Shown piece by piece: positions 1-5,320 of a stretch of DNA of 5,320 nucleotides. Both the position numbers and the translations under genes were made by a program. Position 1 is the first letter of the stretch, and each line of letters opens with the position of its first letter. Source of the DNA: Mycolicibacterium komanii (GTDB taxonomy: Bacteria > Actinomycetota > Actinomycetes > Mycobacteriales > Mycobacteriaceae); the NCBI RefSeq assembly GCF_001050035.1, contig NZ_CVTA01000034.1, positions 1 through 5,320 of the forward strand, given 5' to 3'. Under the pieces are notes generated by a model. The model ran no database searches and was not told the origin of the DNA. It saw only the letters and a list, made by a program, of their open reading frames with translations.

Positions 1-76
1 TTTTTTCCCGTTTAGGGGTGGATGTTTTTTGATGCCAGTTTTTGGTGTCTTGCTTTGGTCAGATTGTTCTGAATGT
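1..76 (+). other. distal part of the rrn operon leader (5' external transcribed spacer)
   Basis: This is the transcribed leader just upstream of 16S, rich in T and G. It contains a small hairpin at 59-72, TCAGA-TTGT-TCTGA, with a 5-bp stem and 4-nt loop. It falls where the M. tuberculosis leader has a similar GTCAGGATATTTCT segment, as I recall that sequence. GGTGTCTT at 44-51 can pair with the start of ITS1, which suggests one arm of the 16S processing stem. I see no -10/-35 promoter or canonical leader boxA here. In mycobacteria those lie further upstream, so the window probably starts inside the transcript. The assignment as leader rests on position and is secure; its internal structure is inferred. 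Confidence 0.8.
59..72 (+). other. small leader hairpin just before 16S
   Basis: TCAGA at 59-63 is the exact reverse complement of TCTGA at 68-72, enclosing the loop TTGT. It sits 4 nt before the annotated 16S start. It could mark or present the 16S 5' maturation site. No T-run follows that would make it a terminator. The complementarity is seen directly; the role is inference. Confidence 0.45.
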
Positions 77-1615
<1,539 letters not shown>

Positions 1616-1844
1616 ACGATGTTTGGGCCGGCCCGCAGATCGCGGATTTTCCGGTGTCCCAGACGGATTCGTTGGATGGCCTCACACCTGTAGTGGGTGG
1701 GGGTCTGGTGCAACAACAAACATGTCCGTTCGGTGGGGAAAGCCGGCGGCGAAAGATTGCCAGACACACTATTGGGCTTTGAGACAACAGGCCCGTTTGT
1801 TCCCTGGCCACTGTGTGTGGTGGGAGGACGTGTTGTTGCCCTGC

Positions 1845-1890
1845 TTTGGTGGTGGGGTGTGGTGTTTGATTTGTGGATAGTGGTTGCGAG
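1845..1890 (+). other. 5' arm of the 23S precursor processing stem
   Basis: Two blocks are exact reverse complements of the spacer after 23S. The 17-nt block 1845-1861 (TTTGGTGGTGGGGTGTG) pairs with 5135-5151, and the 11-nt block 1880-1890 (GTGGTTGCGAG) pairs with 5100-5110. Between them TTGAT at 1866-1870 can pair with ATCAA at 5120-5124, and GTGG at 1873-1876 with CCAC at 5112-5115, leaving internal loops. Collinear complementarity across more than 3 kb is hard to explain by chance. It matches the known bacterial plan in which the spacers flanking 23S form a long duplex cut by RNase III. Confidence 0.85.
1861..1880 (+). promoter_or_regulatory. spacer boxA-like antitermination element
   Basis: TGTTTGA at 1863-1869, followed by GGATAGTGGTTGCGAG, occupies the place of the mycobacterial spacer element TGTTTGAGAACTGGATAG. 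In rRNA operons boxA RNA recruits NusB and S10 (NusE) with other Nus factors, so that RNA polymerase resists Rho over untranslated RNA. Here the middle of the element reads ATTTGT instead of the more common AGAACT, so only its two ends are conserved. The identification rests on position and partial sequence match. Confidence 0.55.
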
Positions 1891-1897
1891 CATCTAG

Positions 1898-1912
1898 AAC
1901 GCGAGACTCGTT
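1898..1912 (+). other. small hairpin in ITS1
   Basis: AACG at 1898-1901 and CGTT at 1909-1912 are reverse complements around a 7-nt loop. The hairpin lies just after the outer processing-stem block. It is weak, and no function can be assigned. Confidence 0.3.
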
Positions 1913-1941
1913 GTGGGTCTTGTGTTTTTGATTAATGCAAT

Positions 1942-1955
1942 ATTCTTCCGAGAAT
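1942..1955 (+). other. small hairpin upstream of 23S
   Basis: ATTCT at 1942-1946 and AGAAT at 1951-1955 form a perfect 5-bp stem around the tetraloop TCCG. It lies in an A/T-rich segment 16 nt before the 23S start, between the outer stem and helix 1. It may stack inside the long precursor stem. No U-tract suggesting termination follows at the right spacing. Confidence 0.4.
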
Positions 1956-3137
1956 TTTGATCTGTTTTGTGTGTAAGTGTTTAAGGGCGCATGGTGGATG
2001 CCTTGGCACTGAGAGCCGATGAAGGACGTGGGAGGCTGCGATATGCCTCGGGGAGCTGTCAACCGAGCGTGGATCCGAGGATGTCCGAATGGGGAAACCC
2101 GGCACGAGTGATGTCGTGTCACCAGGCGCTGAATATATAGGCGTCTGGGGGGAACGCGGGGAAGTGAAACATCTCAGTACCCGTAGGAAGAGAAAACAAT
2201 TGTGATTCCGTGAGTAGTGGCGAGCGAAAGCGGAGGATGGCTAAACCGTGTGCATGTGATACCCGGCGGGGGTTGTGTGTGCGGTGTTGTGGGGCGTTTC
2301 GTTTCCTGACCGCCGTCAGGGGCAGAAGTGATAAACCGTTGGGTTAGGTGAAGTGGCCTGGGATGGTCTGCCGTAGAGGGTGAGAGTCCTGTAACCGAAA
2401 ACTTGGCGGCTTCTGTGGAATGTTTTCCCCGAGTAGCAGCGGGCCCGTGGAATCTGCTGTGAATCTGCCGGGACCACCCGGTAAGCCTGAATACTTCTCA
2501 GTGACCGATAGCGGATCAGTACCGTGAGGGAATGGTGAAAAGTACCCCGGGAGGGGAGTGAAAGAGTACCTGAAACCGTGTGCCTACAATCCGTCAAAGC
2601 CCTCCACTTTGTGGTGGGGTGATGGCGTGCCTTTTGAAGAATGAGCCTGCGAGTCAGGGACATGTCGCGAGGTTAACCCGTGTGGGGTAGCCGCAGCGAA
2701 AGCGAGTCTGAATAGGGCGTATCCAAGCAATAGTGTTTGGTGTAGTGGTGTGTTCTGGACCCGAAGCGGAGTGATCTACCCATGGCCAGGGTGAAGCGCG
2801 GGTAAGACCGCGTGGAGGCCCGAACCCACTTAGGTTGAAGACTGAGGGGATGAGCTGTGGGTAGGGGTGAAAGGCCAATCAAACTCCGTGATAGCTGGTT
2901 CTCCCCGAAATGCATTTAGGTGCAGCGTCGCGTGTTTCTTACCGGAGGTAGAGCTACTGGATGGCCGATGGGCCTCACAAGGTTACTGACGTCAGCCAAA
3001 CTCCGAATGCCGGTAAGTGAAAGCGTGGCAGTGAGACGGCGGGGGATAAGCTCCGTGCGTCGAGAGGGAAACAGCCCAGATCGCCGGCTAAGGCCCCTAA
3101 GCGTGTGCTAAGTGGAAAAGGATGTGCAGTCGCGAAG

Positions 3138-3199
<62 letters not shown>

Positions 3200-3514
3200 A
3201 AGTGATTGCGCGCCGATAATGTAGCGGGGCTCAAGCACACCGCCGAAGCCGCGGCAATCAACGTTTGTTGGTTGGGTAGGGGAGCGTCCTGCATCCGGTG
3301 AAGCCACGAAGTGATTCAGTGGTGGAGGGTGTGGGAGTGAGAATGCAGGCATGAGTAGCGATAAGGCAAGTGAGAACCTTGCCCGCCGGAAGACCAAGGG
3401 TTCCTGGGCCAGGCCAGTCCGCCCAGGGTGAGTCGGGACCTAAGGCGAGGCCGACAGGCGTAGTCGATGGACAACGGGTTGATATTCCCGTACCCGTGTA
3501 TGAGCGTCCCTGAC

Positions 3515-3625
3515 GAATCCATTCTGCTAACCACCCAAACGGTGGCCTACCAACTCCTTCGGGAGGCGGGGGTCGCCTGCTGCGTGGGACCCGTGTGGGT
3601 AGTAGTCAAGCGATGGGGTGACGCA
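3515..3625 (+). other. actinobacterial helix-54a insertion in 23S
   Basis: High-G+C Gram-positives carry an extra stem of about 100 nt in 23S domain III, known as H54a or the 'steeple' in mycobacterial ribosome structures. Here it starts around GAATCCATTCTGCTAACCA and ends before GGGGTGACGCAGGAAGG. It is capped by an apical hairpin at 3554-3565, CTCC-TTCG-GGAG, a UUCG tetraloop on a perfect 4-bp stem. By alignment from memory it differs strongly from M. tuberculosis in the middle but keeps the flanks CTAACCACCC and GTAGTAGTCAAGCGATGGGG. Boundaries are approximate. Confidence 0.75.
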
Positions 3626-4119
3626 GGAAGGTAGCCGTACCAGTCAGTGGTAATACTGGGGCAAACCTGTAGGGAGAACGATAGGCAAATCCGTCGTTCA
3701 CATATCCTGAGAGGTGATGCATAGCCGAGTGAGGCGAATTCGGTGATCCTATGCTGTCGAGAAAAGCCTCTAGCGAGCGCATACACGGCCCGTACCCCAA
3801 ACCAACACAGGTGGTCAGGTAGAGAATACCGAGGCGTACGAGTGAACTATGGTTAAGGAACTCGGCAAAATGCCCCCGTAACTTCGGGAGAAGGGGGACC
3901 CCCACACCGTCAAGGCCCTTGCGGCCGGCAGCGGGAGGGGGTGGCACAAACCAGTGAGAAGCGACTGTTTACTAAAAACACAGGTCCGTGCGAAGTCGCA
4001 AGACGATGTATACGGACTGACGCCTGCCCGGTGCTGGAAGGTTAAGAGGACCCGTTAACCCTTTCGGGGGTGAAGCGGAGAATTTAAGCCCCAGTAAACG
4101 GCGGTGGTAACTATAACCA

Positions 4120-4175
<56 letters not shown>

Positions 4176-4249
4176 CGACTTCTCAGCTGTCTCAACCATA
4201 GACTCGGCGAAATTGCATTACGAGTAAAGATGCTCGTTACGCGCGGCAG

Positions 4250-4262
4250 GACGAAAAGACCC
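4250..4262 (+). other. macrolide-binding segment of the 23S peptidyl-transferase loop
   Basis: GACGAAAAGACCC is the domain V segment holding E. coli positions 2056-2063. Positions 2058 and 2059 map to 4255 and 4256 and are both A, the macrolide-susceptible state of this copy. Position 2057 (4254) is A rather than the E. coli G, as is normal for mycobacteria. Confidence 0.9.
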
Positions 4263-4685
4263 CGGGACCTTCACTACAACTTGGTATTGGTGCTCGATAC
4301 GGTTTGTGTAGGATAGGTGGGAGACTATGAAGCAGTCACGCCAGTGATTGTGGAGTCGTTGTTGAAATACCACTCTGATCGTATTGGGCCTCTAACCTCG
4401 AACCGTCTATCCGGTTCAGGGACAGTGCCTGGCGGGTAGTTTAACTGGGGCGGTTGCCTCCTAAAAAGTAACGGAGGCGCCCAAAGGTTCCCTCAACCTG
4501 GACGGCAATCAGGTGTTGAGTGTAAGTGCACAAGGGAGCTTGACTGCGAGACCTACACGTCAAGCAGGGACGAAAGTCGGGACTAGTGATCCGGCACCCC
4601 CGAGTGGAAGGGGTGTCGCTCAACGGATAAAAGGTACCCCGGGGATAACAGGCTGATCTTCCCCAAGAGTCCATATCGACGGGAT

Positions 4686-4726
<41 letters not shown>

Positions 4727-4730
4727 GAGC

Positions 4731-4782
<52 letters not shown>

Positions 4783-4783
4783 T

Positions 4784-4816
<33 letters not shown>

Positions 4817-4850
4817 CGCGCGCGTCAGAAGCTTGAGGAAACCTGTCCCT

Positions 4851-4864
4851 AGTACGAGAGGACC
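4851..4864 (+). other. sarcin-ricin loop of 23S
   Basis: AGTACGAGAGGACC is the universally conserved loop that anchors translational GTPases such as EF-Tu and EF-G and triggers GTP hydrolysis. It is unchanged. Confidence 0.95.
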
Positions 4865-5095
4865 GGGACGGACGAACCTCTGGTACACCAGTTGTCCCAC
4901 CAGGGGCACCGCTGGATAGCCACGTTCGGACAGGATAACCGCTGAAAGCATCTAAGCGGGAAACCCCCTCCAAGACCAGGCTTCTCACCCATTCAAGTGG
5001 GATAAGGCCCCCCGCAGACCACGGGATCGATAGACCAGACCTACACACCCAGCAATGGGTTCAGGGAACTGGCACTAACCGGCCGAAAACTTACA

Positions 5096-5195
5096 CACAC
5101 TCGCAACCACACCACGCGTATCAACCACACCCAACACACCCCACCACCAAAACACACCACCCAACCAGCTTGGGACACTGTGAAAAGTGAATAGA
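5096..5195 (+). other. 23S-5S internal transcribed spacer (ITS2)
   Basis: This spacer of about 100 nt contains no tRNA. Its first 70 nt are almost free of G and strongly A/C-rich, mirroring the G/T-rich 3' half of ITS1. From about 5165 to 5195 the composition returns to mixed sequence (CAGCTTGGGACACTGTG...) just ahead of 5S. A reverse-strand reading frame across it arises from the biased composition and has no gene signals. Confidence 0.93.
5100..5151 (+). other. 3' arm of the 23S precursor processing stem
   Basis: CTCGCAACCAC at 5100-5110 is the exact complement of ITS1 1880-1890, and CACACCCCACCACCAAA at 5135-5151 is the exact complement of 1845-1861. The adjoining helix 1 extension (5089-5099 with 1968-1978) adds 11 more continuous pairs. 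This gives three perfect blocks in the right order, separated by internal loops. Cleavage in such a stem by RNase III would release pre-23S, with exonucleases trimming to about 5095. Confidence 0.85.
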
Positions 5196-5313
5196 GTTAC
5201 GGCGGTCAATAGCGGCAGGGAAACGCCCGGACCCATCCCGAACCCGGAAGCTAAGCCTGCCAGCGCCAATGATACTGCCCCACACGGGCGGAAAAGTAGG
5301 ACACCGCCGAACA
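5196..5313 (+). rRNA. rrf: 5S ribosomal RNA
   Basis: 5S rRNA of the 50S central protuberance, where it binds L5 and L18. It is about 118 nt, against about 115 nt annotated in M. tuberculosis. Helix I forms from GTT(A)CGGCGG at 5196-5205 and CCGCCG(A)AC near the end. The internal core reads GGCAGGGAAACGCCCGG and CCCGAACCCGGAAGCTAAGCC, followed by GATACTGCCCC and GGAAAAGTAGGACACCGCC; all are actinobacterial 5S hallmarks. It is co-transcribed with 16S and 23S. The ends are set by the helix I pairing and could shift by 1-3 nt. Confidence 0.97.
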
Positions 5314-5320
5314 CAAATTA

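Noticed and set aside
1..40. rrn promoter or leader boxA at the window start
   Set aside because: No TANNNT -10 with spaced -35 and no TGTTTGAGAAC-like motif is present; these lie further upstream in mycobacteria.
3515..3625. Intron or intervening sequence inserted in 23S
   Set aside because: Position, length and flanks match the actinobacterial helix-54a expansion, which stays in mature rRNA.
5075..5314. Reverse-strand frame with a hydrophobic, Gly/Val/Trp-rich product resembling a membrane protein
   Set aside because: The hydrophobic look comes from translating the complement of A/C-rich ITS2 and 5S; there is no gene signal and it is antisense to 5S.
5296..5320. Operon terminator after 5S
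   Set aside because: Only seven bases follow 5S; the inverted repeat there is 5S helix I, and no terminator hairpin plus U-tract is within the window.

Overview
This window is one complete bacterial ribosomal RNA operon on the + strand, in the order 16S (rrs) - spacer - 23S (rrl) - spacer - 5S (rrf). It starts about 76 nt upstream of mature 16S and stops about 7 nt after 5S. I see no protein-coding gene, tRNA, mobile element, CRISPR array or unknown system. Open reading frames across the window are shadows of structured, GC-rich rRNA.

Organism: a rapidly growing mycobacterium (Mycolicibacterium type). The 16S carries mycobacterial signatures throughout. Its helix-18 region is the short form (GACGAAGCGCAAGTGACGG), without the insertion found in M. 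tuberculosis. The first spacer has no tRNA and contains the mycobacterial block GGTGGTGGGGTGTGGTGTTTGA ... GGATAGTGGTTGCGAGCATC in recognisable form. The 23S carries the actinobacterial helix-54a insertion. The 16S variable segment around 246-285 resembles what I recall of the M. vanbaalenii/gilvum-like group, but I would not name a species without a database comparison.

Layout: 1-76 is the distal rrn leader (promoters and leader boxA lie outside); 77-1605 is 16S; 1606-1971 is ITS1, with a boxA-like antitermination element and the 5' arm of the 23S processing stem; 1972-5095 is 23S; 5096-5195 is ITS2, an AC-rich strand carrying the 3' arm of the same stem; 5196-5313 is 5S. All three genes would be made as one precursor and separated by RNase III-type and other RNases. 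The two 23S arms, more than 3 kb apart, are complementary in three perfect blocks of 11, 11 and 17 bp, so the spacers are best read as processing structures.

The catalytic, decoding and factor-binding cores of both large rRNAs are intact. The main antibiotic-contact bases checked (16S A1408; 23S A1067, A2058, A2059, A2451) are unchanged, so the operon looks functional and drug-susceptible at those sites. This is ordinary core sequence; the findings are modest and mostly concern precursor processing.
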